From NCBI RefSeq assembly GCF_014084105.1, contig NZ_CP048289.1:6767922-6831921 (forward strand): DNA of 64,000 bases, in the 5' to 3' direction. This stretch comes from Streptacidiphilus sp. P02-A3a. Its GTDB lineage: Bacteria > Actinomycetota > Actinomycetes > Streptomycetales > Streptomycetaceae. A program made the translations under genes and the position numbers. Below are positions 18,830 to 31,058 of the stretch, in pieces. Every line of letters starts with the position of its first letter. Within the stretch, counting starts at the first letter, position 1. The notes under the pieces are model-generated. The model searched no databases. It saw nothing but the letters and a program-made list of their open reading frames with translations, and was not told where the DNA came from.

Positions 18830-19152
18830 CAGAGTGTCCGTTCACTCGGGGGGCTGGCTTCGAGTAACAGTCTTCTCGCGGCCGATCTCACGCTGATACA
18901 CGTCCGATCGCCGACTCCTCTCCCGCTCCGCTCGGCCCGCCCAGGGCTCGGCGATCCGGCGTATATCGGCGGTGTGGAACATCGTCATCACGACGAACCG
19001 AACCGGAGGCCGCAGGGCCCCCGGCCGGGATGCAGCGATCGGGCAGGGGTGGACGGCACCTCGACCGGCATCAGCGGCCCCACCCGAACACCGGCTGCCT
19101 CCCAGGTCATCTTCACAGCACCCGCCCGCTCTTGGGAGAGGAACGAAAAGCA
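18830..19152. other. Promoter region of the MbtH-NRPS operon
   Basis: A 323-base non-coding stretch between the divergent small peptide and MbtH genes. TATATC at about 18961, inside the imperfect palindrome CCGGCGTATATCGG, is the only AT-rich block and could be a -10, but no matching -35 is visible. No gene is supported here. Confidence 0.4.
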
Positions 19153-19344
19153 ATGACTGACGAGACCGAGGACCTGCAGACCTACCTGGTGGTCGTCAAC
19201 CACGAGGAGCAGTACTCCGTGTGGCGCGCGGACCGCGAGCTGCCGAACGGCTGGGACTCCATCGGATCGCCGGCCACCAGGGCCGAGTGCCTCGCCCGCA
19301 TCGAGGAGCAGTGGACGGACATGCGCCCGCTCAGCGTCCGCTGA
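19153..19344 (+). CDS. MbtH-like NRPS chaperone
   Basis: A 63-residue MbtH-family protein, which binds adenylation domains and is needed for their folding and activity. The family pattern NxExQxSxW...P.GW...G reads here as NHEEQYSVWRADRELPNGWDSIG, followed by CLARIEEQWTDMRP. The residue after the first Trp is Arg where most members have Pro. It is the first gene of the NRPS operon, 117 bases before the first synthetase gene, so it probably serves the six adenylation domains of this cluster. Confidence 0.95.
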   Translation: MTDETEDLQTYLVVVNHEEQYSVWRADRELPNGWDSIGSPATRAECLARIEEQWTDMRPLSVR

Positions 19345-19461
19345 CCCGCTCACCACTCCGCACGATCCGCGCACAGCACCCGGGCCGGGCCGCTCAGACC
19401 GGCGGCCCCGCCCCGGGTGATCGGAGAAAGCCCTCGGCCCTATCGACGTTCGGAAGGTGAC

Positions 19462-22400
19462 ATGCCTGCATCAAGCTTGGAGTCGGACAGCTCCGTGGAC
19501 GAGTTCCCCCGCACTGCCCGCGCTCCGTACGAGTTCGACCTCCTGGCTCTCGCGCAGGGAACCACCGTGCCCGGTCCGCCGACCACCCTCGTGTCCATGT
19601 TCGAGGAGCAGGCCGCCCGCACCCCGCACGCCCCGGCCGCGGTCCGCGGATCCACCACCCACTCGTACGCGGAGCTCAACGCCCGCGCCAACCGGCTGGC
19701 CCGGCTGCTGGCCGCCCGCGGCATCGGCCCCGAGGACCGGGTCGCGGTACTGCTGCCCCGCGACCACGACCTGCTCACCGCGCTGCTGGCGGTCCTCAAG
19801 TGCGGTGCGGCCTACGTCCCGCTCGACCCCGGGCACCTGGCCCAGCGGATCGGCCTGATCCTCGACGACACCCGGCCGGCCTGCCTGATCACCGGGACCG
19901 GGACGTCCCCGGAGCGGGCCTGGGGCATGCCGGTCCTCCAGCTGGACGCCCCCGAGCAGCGCACGGCCTGCGCCGCCCAGTCACCCGACGACCTCACCGA
20001 CACCGACCGGGTCGCACCGCTGTCGCCGCGGCACCCGGCGTACCTCATCTACACCTCGGGATCGACCGGGACGCCCAAGGGTGTGGTCGTCGAGCACCAC
20101 GCCGCGGCCGCCTACCTCCAGTGGACCGTCCACCTCAACCCGGAGCTCTCCGGGAGCGTGCCGTTCCACGGCTCGGTCTCCTTCGACGGCACCGCGACCG
20201 CCCTCTTCGGACCGCTGGTCTCCGGCGGCCTGATCCTCCTCGCCGACCTGGAGCACGATCCCCGGACCCGCGCCAACCTGCTGGACCACCCGCCGGCCTT
20301 CCTCAAGGGCACACCCAGCCTGCTGCCCCGGCTGATGGACCTCGGCGCCGAGTTCGCACCGAGCGGGGCGCTCATGCTCGGCGGCGAGCAGCTGACCGCG
20401 GAGGCCCTGGCCGGCTGGCGGGCCCGGTACCCCGGCGCGGCCGTGGTCAACAGCTACGGCCCCAGCGAGGTGGTGGTCGCCTGCACCCAGTACCGCGTGG
20501 AGCCCGGCAGTCAGCTCCCGGCCGGTCCGCTGCCGATCGGCCGCCCGGCCTGGAACACCAGCGTCCAGCTGCTGGACGGCGACCTGCGACCCGTCGAGCC
20601 GGGGGCGGTGGGCGAGCTGTACGTCGGCGGCCCCGGCCTGGCCCGCGGGTACTGGAACCGCCCCGGCCCCACGGCCGCCGCCTTCCTCCCGGACCCGGAC
20701 GGGGCCCCCGGGTCACGGATGTACCGCACCGGTGACCTCGCCCGTTGGAACGCCGAAGGCCAGCTGGAGTTCCTGGCCCGCGCGGACGGGCAGCTCAACC
20801 TGCGCGGCTACCGCATCGAACCGGGCGAGGTGGAGGCGGCGCTGCGCCACGACCCGGCGGTCGCCCAGGCCGTGGTGACGGTCCGCGAGGACCGCGAGGG
20901 CGACCGGCGCCTCATCGGCTACGTGGTCGCGGAGCGGGACGCCCGGGTCGACCCGGCGGCGCTGGGCGAACTCGTCGGCACCCTGCTTCCCCCCTACATG
21001 GTCCCCAGCACCGTCGTCGTACTCGATCGGCTGCCCCTGAACAGCAGCGGGAAGGTCGACCGCGGCGCACTCCCGGCCCCCGAGTACCGCACCACCGGTA
21101 GCGGGAGCGACGTCCGCACCCCGGTACAGGAAGTCCTCTGCCACCTCTACGCCGATGTGCTCGGCGTCACCGAGGTCGGCCTCGACGACGACTTCTTCGG
21201 CCTCGGCGGCCACTCCCTGCTCGCCTTCCGGCTCATCGGCCTGGTGCGGTCCACCCTGCACGCGGAAGTCGACCTGAGGACGCTCACCACGGCCCCGACC
21301 GTGCGACTGCTGGCGCCGCGGCTGCTCCGCGGCACCCGCTCCCGGCCGGTGCTCGCCGCCGCGCCGCGCCCGGCCGCGCTCCCGCTCTCCCCCGCCCAGC
21401 AACGGCTCTGGTTCCTGGACCAGTTGGAGGGGCCCAGCGCGGTGTACAACCTGCCGTTCCAGCTGTCCCTGCCGGGCCGCCCGGACCCTGCCGTGCTGCG
21501 GCGGGCCCTCCAGGACGTGACCACCAGGCACGAGAGCCTGCGCACCGTGTTCCTCCCCGGAGCCGACGGAGACCGGCCCCACCAGTACGTGCTGCCGGAG
21601 TCCACCGTCCCGCCGCTCTCGGTGGTCGCCGACGGCGGCCTCGCCGCCGCGCTGGACCAGGCCTCGGCCCACGTGTTCGACCTGGCCACCGAACCGCCGT
21701 TCCGCGCCTGGATGTTCCCGTCCGACGAACCGGACACCACGACCGTGCTGCTGCTGGCGCATCACATCGCCGTCGACGGCTGGTCGAAGGCGCCCCTGGC
21801 GCGCGACCTGACGACCGCCTACCAGGCCCGCGGCCGGGGGATCGCCCCGCGGTTCGACGCCCTTCCGGTGCAGTACGCGGACTACACGCTGTGGCAGCGG
21901 GAGCTCCTGGGCGACCCCGCGGACCCGGCCGGTCTCCGCTCCGAGCAGGCCGGTTACTGGCGGGCCGCGCTGGACGGGATACCCAGCGCCGTCGACCTGC
22001 CCACCGACCACGCCCGGCCACCGGTACCGGGCCACTCCGGCGGCCGGGTCACCCTGGCGATCGACCCGCGCCTGCACGCCCGGACGGCGGAGTTCGCCCG
22101 CGCCCACCGGGCCACGACGTTCATGGTGCTGCACGCGGTCATCGCCGCACTGCTGACCCGGCTCGGGGCCGGCACCGACATCCCCATCGGCACGCCTGTC
22201 GCCGGGCGCACCGAGGAGGGCCTGGCCGACCTGGTCGGCTGCTTCGTCAACACCCTCGTCCTGCGCACCGACACCCAGGGCGACCCGAGCTTCACCGAGC
22301 TCCTGCGGAGGGTGCGGGAGACCGACCTGGCCGCCTACTCGCACCAGGACCTGCCGTTCGAGGAGGTCGTCGAGGCCGTCAACCCGGACCGCTCACCGGC

Positions 22401-24564
22401 GCACCACCCGCTGTTCCAGATCATGCTGGCCTTCAACAACACCGACACCGCGTCCGTCCTGAACGGGAAGTCCGACCCGCTGGACCTCCGCGGCGCGATG
22501 TTCGACCTCACCTTCTCGCTGAGTGAGCACTTCTCGGCGACCGGCGCCCCGGAAGGCCTCTCCGGTCTCCTGCAGTACTCCAGCGACCTCTTCGACCAGG
22601 ACACGGTCGAGCTCATCGGCGCCCGGCTGCTCCGGCTGCTGGGCTCGGCGCTGGACAGCCCCGACTCGCCCGTCAGCGACCTCGACATCCTCGTCCCCGG
22701 CGAGCTCGCGGTGCTGCACGACCTCCCCGGTGAGGCGGGCACCGACGGCGGCACCGACCGGCCGCTGTCGGTGCTGGAGGGGTTCGCGGCGCAGGTGGCC
22801 CGCGATCCGGGCGCGGTGGCCGTGGTCTGCGGCGAACAGCAGCTCAGCTACCAGGAGTTGGCCGACCGCTCGGACGCCCTCGCCGAGGCGCTGCGCGCCG
22901 CCGGGATCGGCCCCGAATCCCGGGTCGGCGTCTGCCTGGAACGCACCGCGTGGCTGCCGGTCGCGCTGCTGGGGATCTGGAAGGCCGGGGGCGCCTACGT
23001 CCCGCTCGACCCCGAATACCCGCCCGCCCGGCTCAGCTACATGGCCCGGGACGCCGGCCTCAGCTGCGTCGTCACCCAGCGCGGCCTCGCCGACCTGGCC
23101 GCCTCGCTGCACACCGCACCGGTCCTGGTCGAGGACCTCCCCCGCACGGCGTCCGGCGGCGCCGACCCGTACCTCCCGAGCGGGAACGCGCTCGCCTACG
23201 TGATCTACACCTCGGGCTCGACCGGACAGCCCAAGGGCGTCGGCATCGACCACGGCAGCCTGATCCGGTTCTTCGCGGGCATGGAGCGGTCCTGCCCGCT
23301 GGGCGGGGACGACACCATCGCCGCGCTCACCAGCGTCTGCTTCGACATCTCGACCGTCGAACTGCTGCTGCCACTCGTCCTCGGCAGCCGCATCGTGGTG
23401 ATCACCAAGGAGCAGTCCCTGGACGCCCGGGAACTCGCCGAGCAGGTCCGGGAGCACGGGGTCACCGTGCTCCAGGCCACCCCCACGTCCTGGCGGATGC
23501 TGATCGAGGCGGGGGGCGACTGGGGGAACCTGACCCACGCGATGTCCGGCGGTGAGCCGCTCACCACCGAGCTGGCCGCCAGGCTCCTCGCACGCGGGCT
23601 GCGGGTCTGGAACCTGTACGGACCGACCGAGGCCACGGTCTGGTCCTCGCTCGCGGAGATCACGGCGGCGGCCGATGCCGCGACGGTGGGCCGCACGATC
23701 GGCGGCGCGCGCCACTACGTCCTCGACGCGCTCGGCCGCCCGGTACCGGTCGGTGTCACGGGTGAGCTCTACATCGGCGGTGACATCGTCGCCCGCGGCT
23801 ACCACAACCGCCCGGCCCAGAGCGCGGAGCGCTTCGTCCCGGACCCGCTGGGACCCCCGGGATCCAGGATGTACCGCACCGGTGACCGGGTCCGCTGGCT
23901 CACCGACGGCAGTCTCCAGTGCCTCGGCCGCCTCGACAGCCAGGTCAAGATCCGGGGCTTCCGGATCGAACCGGGTGAGATCGAGTCGGTGCTCGGCACC
24001 TGCCCCGGCGTCGACTTCGCCGCGGTGGTGGTGCGGCCGGACCCGACCGGCGGGCAGCGCCTCATCGGGTACGTGCTCCCCCGGTCGCCCGGCTCGGTGA
24101 CCCCGCTGGAGCTGCGCGCCTGGTGCGCCCGCCAACTGCCGGCCCACATGGTGCCCGCCCGCCTGCTGCTGATCGACTCCGTCCCACGGACACCCGGCGG
24201 AAAGCTCGACCGCCGGGGATTCCCCGACCCGGACAGCGCCGCCGAGGCCCCGGACGCCGGGCACGAGCCTCCGACGAACGAGGTCGAACGGACCCTCGCC
24301 GACCTCTGGGGCCGCCTGCTCGGGCTGCGCGACCCAGGCATCCGGGACAACTTCTTCGACAGCGGTGGGCACTCGCTGCTGGCCACCCAGCTGATCTCCC
24401 AGATCCGGGTGGAGTTCCAGGTCGACCTCCCGCTGCGGGAGTTCTTCCGGGCCCCCACGATCGCCGATCTGGCCACAGCCGTCGAAGACCTGATCACCGC
24501 TCAGATGTCCGACCTGACCGAGGAAGAACTCCGAGACATGCTCGCCGAAATGGATGCGTCGTGA
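19462..24564 (+). CDS. NRPS, modules 1-2 (A-T-C-A-T)
   Basis: A 1,700-residue synthetase. It begins with an adenylation domain (~43-540; [14 protein letters not shown] at ~195) and carrier protein (GLGGHSLL, ~580) with no condensation domain, so it is the loading module. Then follow C (~640-1067; HHIAVDG at ~768), A (~1103-1590) and T (SGGHSLL, ~1630). Hand-aligned specificity residues are D-G-T-K-M-G-S-V-A for A1 (Lys at the 278 position as in Asp/Asn codes, weak) and D-I-V-Q-M-G-L-V-W for A2, very near the classical Gly code DILQLGLIW. ATG 19462 follows GGAAGGTGA. It overlaps the next gene by GTGA, so translation is coupled. Confidence 0.95.
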   Translation: MPASSLESDSSVDEFPRTARAPYEFDLLALAQGTTVPGPPTTLVSMFEEQAARTPHAPAAVRGSTTHSYAELNARANRLARLLAARGIGPEDRVAVLLPRDHDLLTALLAVLKCGAAYVPLDPGHLAQRIGLILDDTRPACLITGTGTSPERAWGMPVLQLDAPEQRTACAAQSPDDLTDTDRVAPLSPRHPAYLIYTSGSTGTPKGVVVEHHAAAAYLQWTVHLNPELSGSVPFHGSVSFDGTATALFGPLVSGGLILLADLEHDPRTRANLLDHPPAFLKGTPSLLPRLMDLGAEFAPSGALMLGGEQLTAEALAGWRARYPGAAVVNSYGPSEVVVACTQYRVEPGSQLPAGPLPIGRPAWNTSVQLLDGDLRPVEPGAVGELYVGGPGLARGYWNRPGPTAAAFLPDPDGAPGSRMYRTGDLARWNAEGQLEFLARADGQLNLRGYRIEPGEVEAALRHDPAVAQAVVTVREDREGDRRLIGYVVAERDARVDPAALGELVGTLLPPYMVPSTVVVLDRLPLNSSGKVDRGALPAPEYRTTGSGSDVRTPVQEVLCHLYADVLGVTEVGLDDDFFGLGGHSLLAFRLIGLVRSTLHAEVDLRTLTTAPTVRLLAPRLLRGTRSRPVLAAAPRPAALPLSPAQQRLWFLDQLEGPSAVYNLPFQLSLPGRPDPAVLRRALQDVTTRHESLRTVFLPGADGDRPHQYVLPESTVPPLSVVADGGLAAALDQASAHVFDLATEPPFRAWMFPSDEPDTTTVLLLAHHIAVDGWSKAPLARDLTTAYQARGRGIAPRFDALPVQYADYTLWQRELLGDPADPAGLRSEQAGYWRAALDGIPSAVDLPTDHARPPVPGHSGGRVTLAIDPRLHARTAEFARAHRATTFMVLHAVIAALLTRLGAGTDIPIGTPVAGRTEEGLADLVGCFVNTLVLRTDTQGDPSFTELLRRVRETDLAAYSHQDLPFEEVVEAVNPDRSPAHHPLFQIMLAFNNTDTASVLNGKSDPLDLRGAMFDLTFSLSEHFSATGAPEGLSGLLQYSSDLFDQDTVELIGARLLRLLGSALDSPDSPVSDLDILVPGELAVLHDLPGEAGTDGGTDRPLSVLEGFAAQVARDPGAVAVVCGEQQLSYQELADRSDALAEALRAAGIGPESRVGVCLERTAWLPVALLGIWKAGGAYVPLDPEYPPARLSYMARDAGLSCVVTQRGLADLAASLHTAPVLVEDLPRTASGGADPYLPSGNALAYVIYTSGSTGQPKGVGIDHGSLIRFFAGMERSCPLGGDDTIAALTSVCFDISTVELLLPLVLGSRIVVITKEQSLDARELAEQVREHGVTVLQATPTSWRMLIEAGGDWGNLTHAMSGGEPLTTELAARLLARGLRVWNLYGPTEATVWSSLAEITAAADAATVGRTIGGARHYVLDALGRPVPVGVTGELYIGGDIVARGYHNRPAQSAERFVPDPLGPPGSRMYRTGDRVRWLTDGSLQCLGRLDSQVKIRGFRIEPGEIESVLGTCPGVDFAAVVVRPDPTGGQRLIGYVLPRSPGSVTPLELRAWCARQLPAHMVPARLLLIDSVPRTPGGKLDRRGFPDPDSAAEAPDAGHEPPTNEVERTLADLWGRLLGLRDPGIRDNFFDSGGHSLLATQLISQIRVEFQVDLPLREFFRAPTIADLATAVEDLITAQMSDLTEEELRDMLAEMDAS

Positions 24565-27500
24565 ACGAGACCCAGAACACGCCCGCCACGGCGGACGCCC
24601 TGCGCAGGGAACTCATCGCCAAGCGGCTGGCCGGCCGGAAGACCGCGGTCGCCGGTGGCGCGGTCGGTGGTCGGATGGTGCCGGTGGAGCGCGGCGGGGC
24701 GCTGCCGGTCTCCTTCGCCCAGGAGCGGCTCTGGCTGCTGGACCGGCTCTCGGCGAGCGGCGACGAGTACCTCCTCAAGTACGTGTGGCGGGTCCGTGGG
24801 GCGTTGGATCGGGTGGCCTGGCAGCTGGCGCTGGACGACGTGGTCGCCCGGCACGAGGTCCTGCGCACCGCCCTGACCGAGGTCGACGGGCGCCCCGTGC
24901 AACGCATCGCCGACCACGCCACCGTCCCGCTGCAATGGACCGACCTCAGCACCACCCCCACCGACCAACGCCTGGACCACGCACGCGACCTGGCCACCAG
25001 CTTCTCCACCCAACCCTTCGACCTCGCCACCGCACCCCTGCTGCGCTCCGCCGCCTGGACCCTGGACACCGACGACCACCTCGTCGTCGTCACCTTCCAC
25101 CACGTCGCCTCCGACGGCTGGTCCAACAAGATCTTCACCGACGAACTCACCGCCTGCTACGAGGCCCGCACCACCGGCAGCACCGCCACCCTGCCCCCAC
25201 TCCCGATCCAGTACGCCGACTTCGCCAACTGGCAACGCAACCGACTCACCGGCCAGATCCTCGACGACCAACTCGACTACTGGCGCCACTCCCTGGCCGA
25301 CCTGCCGATCCTCGACCTACCCACCGACCACCCCCGCCCCACCACCCGCACCGGCCGCGGCGGCACCATCACCTACACCCTCCCCACCACCCTCATCACC
25401 CAGCTCGAAACCCTCGCCCGACAACACCGAGCCACCACCTTCATGGTCCTGCTCGCCGCCTTCCACACCGTCCTCGCCCGCTGGACCGGACAGAACGACA
25501 TCGCCATCGGCACCCCCATCGCCGGACGCAACCGCGCCGAAATCGAAGGCCTCATCGGCTTCTTCGTCAACACCCTCGTCACCCGCGCCAACCTCACCGA
25601 CAACCCCACCTTCACCACCCACCTCACCCGCGTCCGCGACAACGTCCTCGGCGCCTTCGACCACCAAGACCTCCCCTTCGAACGCCTCGTCGAAGACCTC
25701 AAACCCGAACGCGACCCCAGTCGCAACCCCCTCTTCCAGGCCTGGTTCGTCACCCAGAACTTCGAGCAGGCCGAGGCGCACCACGGCTCCATCCAGCTGT
25801 CGCCGATGAGCCTCGACACCGGCGACCCCACCTCGCCCTTCGACATCTCGCTGATCACGCGACCGGTCGAAGGCGGGATGAAGTTCCACTTCACCTACGC
25901 CAGGGACCTGTTCGAGGCGGACTCCGTCGAGCGGCTGGCGAGCCACCTGCGCCGACTCCTGGAAGCGGTGGCGGTCACCCCTGACGTACCGGTCGGGAGC
26001 CTGGACCTGCTGACGGACGAGGAGCGGCAGGCTCTCACCGTCCTCAGCGCGCCGGTGGAGGTGACCGGTGAACCGCTGTCGGTACTGGAGGCGTTCGCGG
26101 TCCAGGTGGCCCGCGATCCGGGCGCGGTGGCCGTGGTCTGCGGCGAACAGCAGCTCAGCTACCAGGAGTTGGCCGACCGCTCGGACGCCCTCGCCGACAC
26201 CCTGCACGCCGCCGGAGTCGGCCCCGAATCCCGGGTCGGCGTCTGCCTGCAACGCGGCCAGTGGCTACCGGTCGCGCTGCTGGGGATCTGGAAGGCCGGG
26301 GGCGCCTACGTCCCCCTCGACCCCGCCTACCCCCACGCCCGACTCGCCCACATGGCCCAGGACGCCGACCTGTCCTGCATCATCACCCAACGACAACTCA
26401 CCCACCTGACCACCACCCTGCACCCCACACCCGTCCTCATCGAGGACCTCCCCACCACCGGCACCCACACCCCGCACCCCACCGGCTCCCTCGCCTACCT
26501 CATCTACACCTCCGGCTCCACCGGACAACCCAAGGGCGTCGCCGTCGACCACCCCGCCCTCGCCCGCCACACCCACACCATCCGCGAACACTACGCACTC
26601 ACCCCCCACGACCACATCCTCCAGTTCGCCTCCTACTCCTTCGACCCGTTCCTGGAGCAGCTGCTCCCGGCGCTGCTCAGCGGCGCCCGGGTGATCATCC
26701 GGCCGAACGATCCCTGGCTGCCGAGCCACGTTCCGTCCGTGATCGAGCAGTACGGCATCACCGTGGCCAACTTCCCGCCGGCGTACTGGGCGGAGATGGT
26801 GTCGGGCCTGACGGCGGCCCAGGTACCCGCGATGGCGACGCTGCGGCTACTGGTCCTCGGCGGCGAGGTGCTGCCCGCCACCGCGCTGGCCGCCTGGCAG
26901 CGGCACCTCCCCGGCACCACCGTCATCAACGCCTACGGGCCCACCGAGACCACGGTGACCGCAACCGCCCACACCGTCCAGGGGGACACCCCCGGAAGGG
27001 TCCCGATCGGTACCGCTCTGGGTGGACGGCGCACCTACGTCCTCGACCCGCACGGCAACCCCACCCCCCTCGGCGTACCCGGCGAACTGTGCATCGGCGG
27101 ACCCGAACTCGCCCGCGGCTACCACCACCAACCCGCCCTCACCGCCCACCGCTTCACCCCCGACCCCCACGGACCCGCAGGCAGCCGCCTCTACCACACC
27201 GGCGACCGAGTCCGCCGCCTCCCCAACGGCACCCTCCACTACCTCGGCCGCCTCGACAACCAAATCAAACTCCGCGGCTACCGCATCGAACTCGACGAAA
27301 TCCAAACCACCCTCACCAACCACCCCCACATCACCACAGCCATCACCACCATCCGCGAAGACCAACCCGGACACCCCCGCCTCACCACCCACTACACCAC
27401 CACCCACACCACCCCCCTCACCACCACCGAACTCCGCACCTGGTGCGCCACCACCCTCCCCGACCACATGATCCCCACCACCTACATCCACCTCACCACC

Positions 27501-30500
27501 CTCCCCACCACCCCCACCGGCAAAATCGACCACAAAGCCCTCCCCGCACCCACCACCGGGCGCAGCGACACCGACAGCGACTACACCGCTCCGCGCAACC
27601 CCACCGAGCAGACCATCGCCGACATCTGGGCCGAGGTCCTCGGCACCACCCTCATCGGCATCGACGACAACTTCTTCGAGCTCGGCGGCCACTCGCTGCT
27701 CGCCACCATGGCCGTCTCCCGCATCGCCGAACAGCTCAACCGCTCGGTCGAACTGCGCACCCTCTTCGAGAAGCCCTGCATCCGTGACTTCGCCGAGCAG
27801 GTCGCCGTAGCCGGTGGCGCGGTCGGTGGTCGGATGGTGCCGGTGGAGCGCGGCGGGGCGCTGCCGGTCTCCTTCGCCCAGGAGCGGCTCTGGCTGCTGG
27901 ACCGGCTCTCCACGACCCGCGACGAGTACACCCTCAGCCATGTGTGGCGGGTCCGTGGGGCGTTGGATCGGGTGGCCTGGCAGCTGGCGCTGGACGATGT
28001 GGTCGCCCGGCACGAGGTCCTGCGCACCGCCCTGACCGAGGTCGACGGACGCCCCGTGCAACGCATCGCCGACCACGCCACCGTCCCGCTCCAGTGGACC
28101 GACCTCAGCACCACCCCCACCGACCAACGCCTGGACCACGCACGCGACCTGGCCACCAGCTTCGCCACCCAACCCTTCGACCTCGCCACCGCACCCCTGC
28201 TGCGCTCCGCCGCCTGGACCCTGGACACCGACGACCACCTCGTCGTCGTCACCTTCCACCACGTCGCCTCCGACGGCTGGTCCAACAAGATCTTCACCGA
28301 CGAACTCACCGCCTGCTACGAGGCCCGCACCACCGGCAGCACCGCCACCCTGCCCCCACTCCCGATCCAGTACGCCGACTTCGCCAACTGGCAGCGCAAC
28401 CGACTCACCGGCCAGGTCCTCGACGACCAACTCGACTACTGGCGCCACTCCCTGGCCGATCTGCCGATCCTCGACCTCCCCACCGACCACCCCCGCCCCA
28501 CCACCCGCACCGGCCGCGGCGGCACCATCACCTACACCCTCCCCACCACCCTCATCACCCAGCTCGAAACCCTCGCCCGACAACACCGAGCCACCACCTT
28601 CATGGTCCTGCTCGCCGCCTTCCACACCGTCCTCGCCCGCTGGACCGGACAGAACGACATCGCCATCGGCACCCCCATCGCCGGACGCAACCGCGCCGAA
28701 ATCGAAGGCCTCATCGGCTTCTTCGTCAACACCCTCGTCACCCGCGCCAACCTCACCGACAACCCCACCTTCACCACCCACCTCACCCGCGTCCGCGACA
28801 ACGTCCTCGGCGCCTTCGACCACCAAGACCTCCCCTTCGAACGCCTCGTCGAAGACCTCAAACCCGAACGCGACCTCAGCCGCAACCCCCTCTTCCAGGT
28901 GCTGTTCGACGTCAACGACCGGCCGGCCACCCGGGTCACCGCCGCCGGGGCCGAGTTCACGCCCTTCGACCTGCCGCGGGACACCGCGAAGTTCGATCTC
29001 TCCCTCTCCTTCGGCACCGGCAGGGAGGGTCGCTTCTCCATCCATGTCGAGTACGCCACCGACCTCTTCGACGAGGCGACGGTCCGCCGCCTGGCCTCCC
29101 ATGTCGAGAGCGTCCTGGTCGAGGTCGCCCACGCGCCCGGCACCCGGGTCGGCGACCTGCGGATGCTGTCCGAGGAGGAGCGGCTGAGCGTCGAGGCCTT
29201 CAGCGCGCCGGTGGAGGTGACCGGTGAGCCGCTGTCGGTACTGGAGGCGTTCGCGGCGCAGGTGGCCCGCGATCCGGGCGCGGTGGCCGTGGTCTGCGGC
29301 GAACAGCAGCTCAGCTACCAGGAGTTGGCCGACCGCTCGGACGCCCTCGCCGACACCCTGCACACCGCCGGGGTCGGCCCCGAATCCCGGGTCGGCGTCT
29401 GCCTGGAACGCGGCCAGTGGCTACCGGTCGCGCTGCTGGGGATCTGGAAGGCCGGGGGCGCCTACGTCCCCCTCGACCCCGCCTACCCCCACGCCCGACT
29501 CGCCCACATGGCCCAGGACGCGGACCTGTCCTGCATCATCACCCAACGACAACTCACCCACCTGACCACCACCCTGCACCCCACACCCATCCTCATCGAG
29601 GACCTCCCCACCACCGGCACCCACACCCCACACCCCACCGGCTCCCTCGCCTACCTCATCTACACCTCCGGCTCCACCGGACAACCCAAGGGCGTCGCCG
29701 TCGACCACCCCGCCCTCGCCCGCCACACCCACACCATCCGCGAACACTACGCACTCACCCCCCACGACCACATCCTCCAGTTCGCCTCCTACTCCTTCGA
29801 CGCCTCACTCGAACAGACCCTCCCCGGCCTCACCGCCGGAGCCCAGGTGGTGATCCGCCCCGAGCAGGTGTGGACCATCGAGGAACTCCGCGAGCAGATC
29901 CACACCCACGGCATCACCGTCATGGAGCTGGTCCCCACCTACTGGGCCGAGTTCGCCGCCGGCCTCGACCACACCGCCCGCCCCGCCCTCGCGACCCTGC
30001 GACTCGTGATCACCGGCGGCGAGGTCCTCCCGCCCGCTCCCACCGACGCCTGGTTCACCCACCTCCCGCACGTCCCGGTCGTCAACACCTACGGCCCCAC
30101 CGAAACCGCCATCGCCGCCACCGCCCACACGGTCCACCGGCGCACCGCCGAACGCATCCCGATCGGTACCGCTCTGGGTGGTCGGCGCACCTACGTCCTC
30201 GACCCGCACGGCAACCCCACCCCCCTCGGAGTACCCGGCGAACTGTGCATCGGCGGACCCGAACTCGCCCGCGGCTACCACCACCAACCCGCCCTCACCG
30301 CCCACCGCTTCACCCCCGACCCCCACGGACCCGCAGGCAGCCGCCTCTACCACACCGGCGACCGAGTCCGCCGACTCCCCAACGGCACCCTCCACTACCT
30401 CGGCCGCCTCGACAACCAAATCAAACTCCGCGGCTACCGCATCGAACTCGACGAAATCCAAACCACCCTCACCAACCACCCCCACATCACCACAGCCATC

Positions 30501-31037
30501 ACCACCATCCGCGAAGACCAACCCGGACACCCCCGCCTCACCACCCACTACACCACCACCCACACCACCCCCCTCACCACCACCGAACTCCGCACCTGGT
30601 GCGCCACCACCCTCCCCGACCACATGATCCCCACCACCTACATCCACCTCACCACCCTCCCCACCACCCCCACCGGCAAAATCGACCACAAAGCCCTCCC
30701 CGCACCCACCACCGACGAGGGTGCCAAGAGCACCTCCTTCGTCGAACCCAGCACGCCCACCGAAGACGTGATCGCCAGTATCTGGTCGGTCGCCCTGGGC
30801 ATCGACCGGGTGGGCGTCGAGGACAACTTCTTCGAACTCGGCGGCCACTCGCTGCGGGCCACCGTCGTCGCCTCCCGGATCCGCCAGGCGTTCGACTGCG
30901 CCGTCCAGGTCCGGCACATCTTCGAGAACCCGACCGTCTCCGCGTTGGCGGTCACCGTGGAACAGCTCCTGATCGACGAGATCGCCGCCATGAGCGGCGA
31001 CGAGATCGACCTGTCACTCCACCTCCACCTCCAGTGA
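24561..31037 (+). CDS. NRPS, modules 3-4 (C-A-T-C-A-T)
   Basis: A 2,158-residue synthetase with two complete modules: C (~35-470, HHVASDG at ~180), A (~504-1000), T (~1040), C (~1084-1523, HHVASDG at ~1233), A (~1556-2052), T (~2090). GTG 24561 overlaps the previous stop and there is no good Shine-Dalgarno, so it is translationally coupled. Hand-read codes are D-P-E-N-V-G-A-V-T (Glu239, Asn278; basic, Orn-like possible) and D-A-E-E-I-G-T-I-A, close to published Lys codes such as DAEDIGTVV. The two modules are almost identical except for the A core and the C-domain end, and use extreme CAC/ACC codons. Confidence 0.95.
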   Translation: MNETQNTPATADALRRELIAKRLAGRKTAVAGGAVGGRMVPVERGGALPVSFAQERLWLLDRLSASGDEYLLKYVWRVRGALDRVAWQLALDDVVARHEVLRTALTEVDGRPVQRIADHATVPLQWTDLSTTPTDQRLDHARDLATSFSTQPFDLATAPLLRSAAWTLDTDDHLVVVTFHHVASDGWSNKIFTDELTACYEARTTGSTATLPPLPIQYADFANWQRNRLTGQILDDQLDYWRHSLADLPILDLPTDHPRPTTRTGRGGTITYTLPTTLITQLETLARQHRATTFMVLLAAFHTVLARWTGQNDIAIGTPIAGRNRAEIEGLIGFFVNTLVTRANLTDNPTFTTHLTRVRDNVLGAFDHQDLPFERLVEDLKPERDPSRNPLFQAWFVTQNFEQAEAHHGSIQLSPMSLDTGDPTSPFDISLITRPVEGGMKFHFTYARDLFEADSVERLASHLRRLLEAVAVTPDVPVGSLDLLTDEERQALTVLSAPVEVTGEPLSVLEAFAVQVARDPGAVAVVCGEQQLSYQELADRSDALADTLHAAGVGPESRVGVCLQRGQWLPVALLGIWKAGGAYVPLDPAYPHARLAHMAQDADLSCIITQRQLTHLTTTLHPTPVLIEDLPTTGTHTPHPTGSLAYLIYTSGSTGQPKGVAVDHPALARHTHTIREHYALTPHDHILQFASYSFDPFLEQLLPALLSGARVIIRPNDPWLPSHVPSVIEQYGITVANFPPAYWAEMVSGLTAAQVPAMATLRLLVLGGEVLPATALAAWQRHLPGTTVINAYGPTETTVTATAHTVQGDTPGRVPIGTALGGRRTYVLDPHGNPTPLGVPGELCIGGPELARGYHHQPALTAHRFTPDPHGPAGSRLYHTGDRVRRLPNGTLHYLGRLDNQIKLRGYRIELDEIQTTLTNHPHITTAITTIREDQPGHPRLTTHYTTTHTTPLTTTELRTWCATTLPDHMIPTTYIHLTTLPTTPTGKIDHKALPAPTTGRSDTDSDYTAPRNPTEQTIADIWAEVLGTTLIGIDDNFFELGGHSLLATMAVSRIAEQLNRSVELRTLFEKPCIRDFAEQVAVAGGAVGGRMVPVERGGALPVSFAQERLWLLDRLSTTRDEYTLSHVWRVRGALDRVAWQLALDDVVARHEVLRTALTEVDGRPVQRIADHATVPLQWTDLSTTPTDQRLDHARDLATSFATQPFDLATAPLLRSAAWTLDTDDHLVVVTFHHVASDGWSNKIFTDELTACYEARTTGSTATLPPLPIQYADFANWQRNRLTGQVLDDQLDYWRHSLADLPILDLPTDHPRPTTRTGRGGTITYTLPTTLITQLETLARQHRATTFMVLLAAFHTVLARWTGQNDIAIGTPIAGRNRAEIEGLIGFFVNTLVTRANLTDNPTFTTHLTRVRDNVLGAFDHQDLPFERLVEDLKPERDLSRNPLFQVLFDVNDRPATRVTAAGAEFTPFDLPRDTAKFDLSLSFGTGREGRFSIHVEYATDLFDEATVRRLASHVESVLVEVAHAPGTRVGDLRMLSEEERLSVEAFSAPVEVTGEPLSVLEAFAAQVARDPGAVAVVCGEQQLSYQELADRSDALADTLHTAGVGPESRVGVCLERGQWLPVALLGIWKAGGAYVPLDPAYPHARLAHMAQDADLSCIITQRQLTHLTTTLHPTPILIEDLPTTGTHTPHPTGSLAYLIYTSGSTGQPKGVAVDHPALARHTHTIREHYALTPHDHILQFASYSFDASLEQTLPGLTAGAQVVIRPEQVWTIEELREQIHTHGITVMELVPTYWAEFAAGLDHTARPALATLRLVITGGEVLPPAPTDAWFTHLPHVPVVNTYGPTETAIAATAHTVHRRTAERIPIGTALGGRRTYVLDPHGNPTPLGVPGELCIGGPELARGYHHQPALTAHRFTPDPHGPAGSRLYHTGDRVRRLPNGTLHYLGRLDNQIKLRGYRIELDEIQTTLTNHPHITTAITTIREDQPGHPRLTTHYTTTHTTPLTTTELRTWCATTLPDHMIPTTYIHLTTLPTTPTGKIDHKALPAPTTDEGAKSTSFVEPSTPTEDVIASIWSVALGIDRVGVEDNFFELGGHSLRATVVASRIRQAFDCAVQVRHIFENPTVSALAVTVEQLLIDEIAAMSGDEIDLSLHLHLQ
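24651..27558 (+). repeat. Module repeat copy 1
   Basis: This copy covers the condensation domain and most of the adenylation domain of module 3. It is almost base-for-base identical to 27810-30714, except a short early C-domain stretch, 25739-26045 (end of the C domain plus linker) and 26646-27000 (adenylation core). It looks like a duplicated or gene-converted module. Confidence 0.85.
27810..30714 (+). repeat. Module repeat copy 2
   Basis: This is the second copy, offset 3,159 bases at its start and 3,156 bases from 26046 onward. Its variable blocks are 28898-29201 and 29802-30156. The latter is exactly 355 bases, the same length as the corresponding block of copy 1. Confidence 0.85.
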
Positions 31038-31058
31038 CCAGCCGAACGAGGATCTGAC

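Noticed and set aside
24900-30700. Apparent CRISPR-like periodic repetition of CACC/ACC motifs
   Set aside because: There are no direct repeats with unique spacers; the repetition is codon bias within NRPS coding sequence plus one tandem module repeat.
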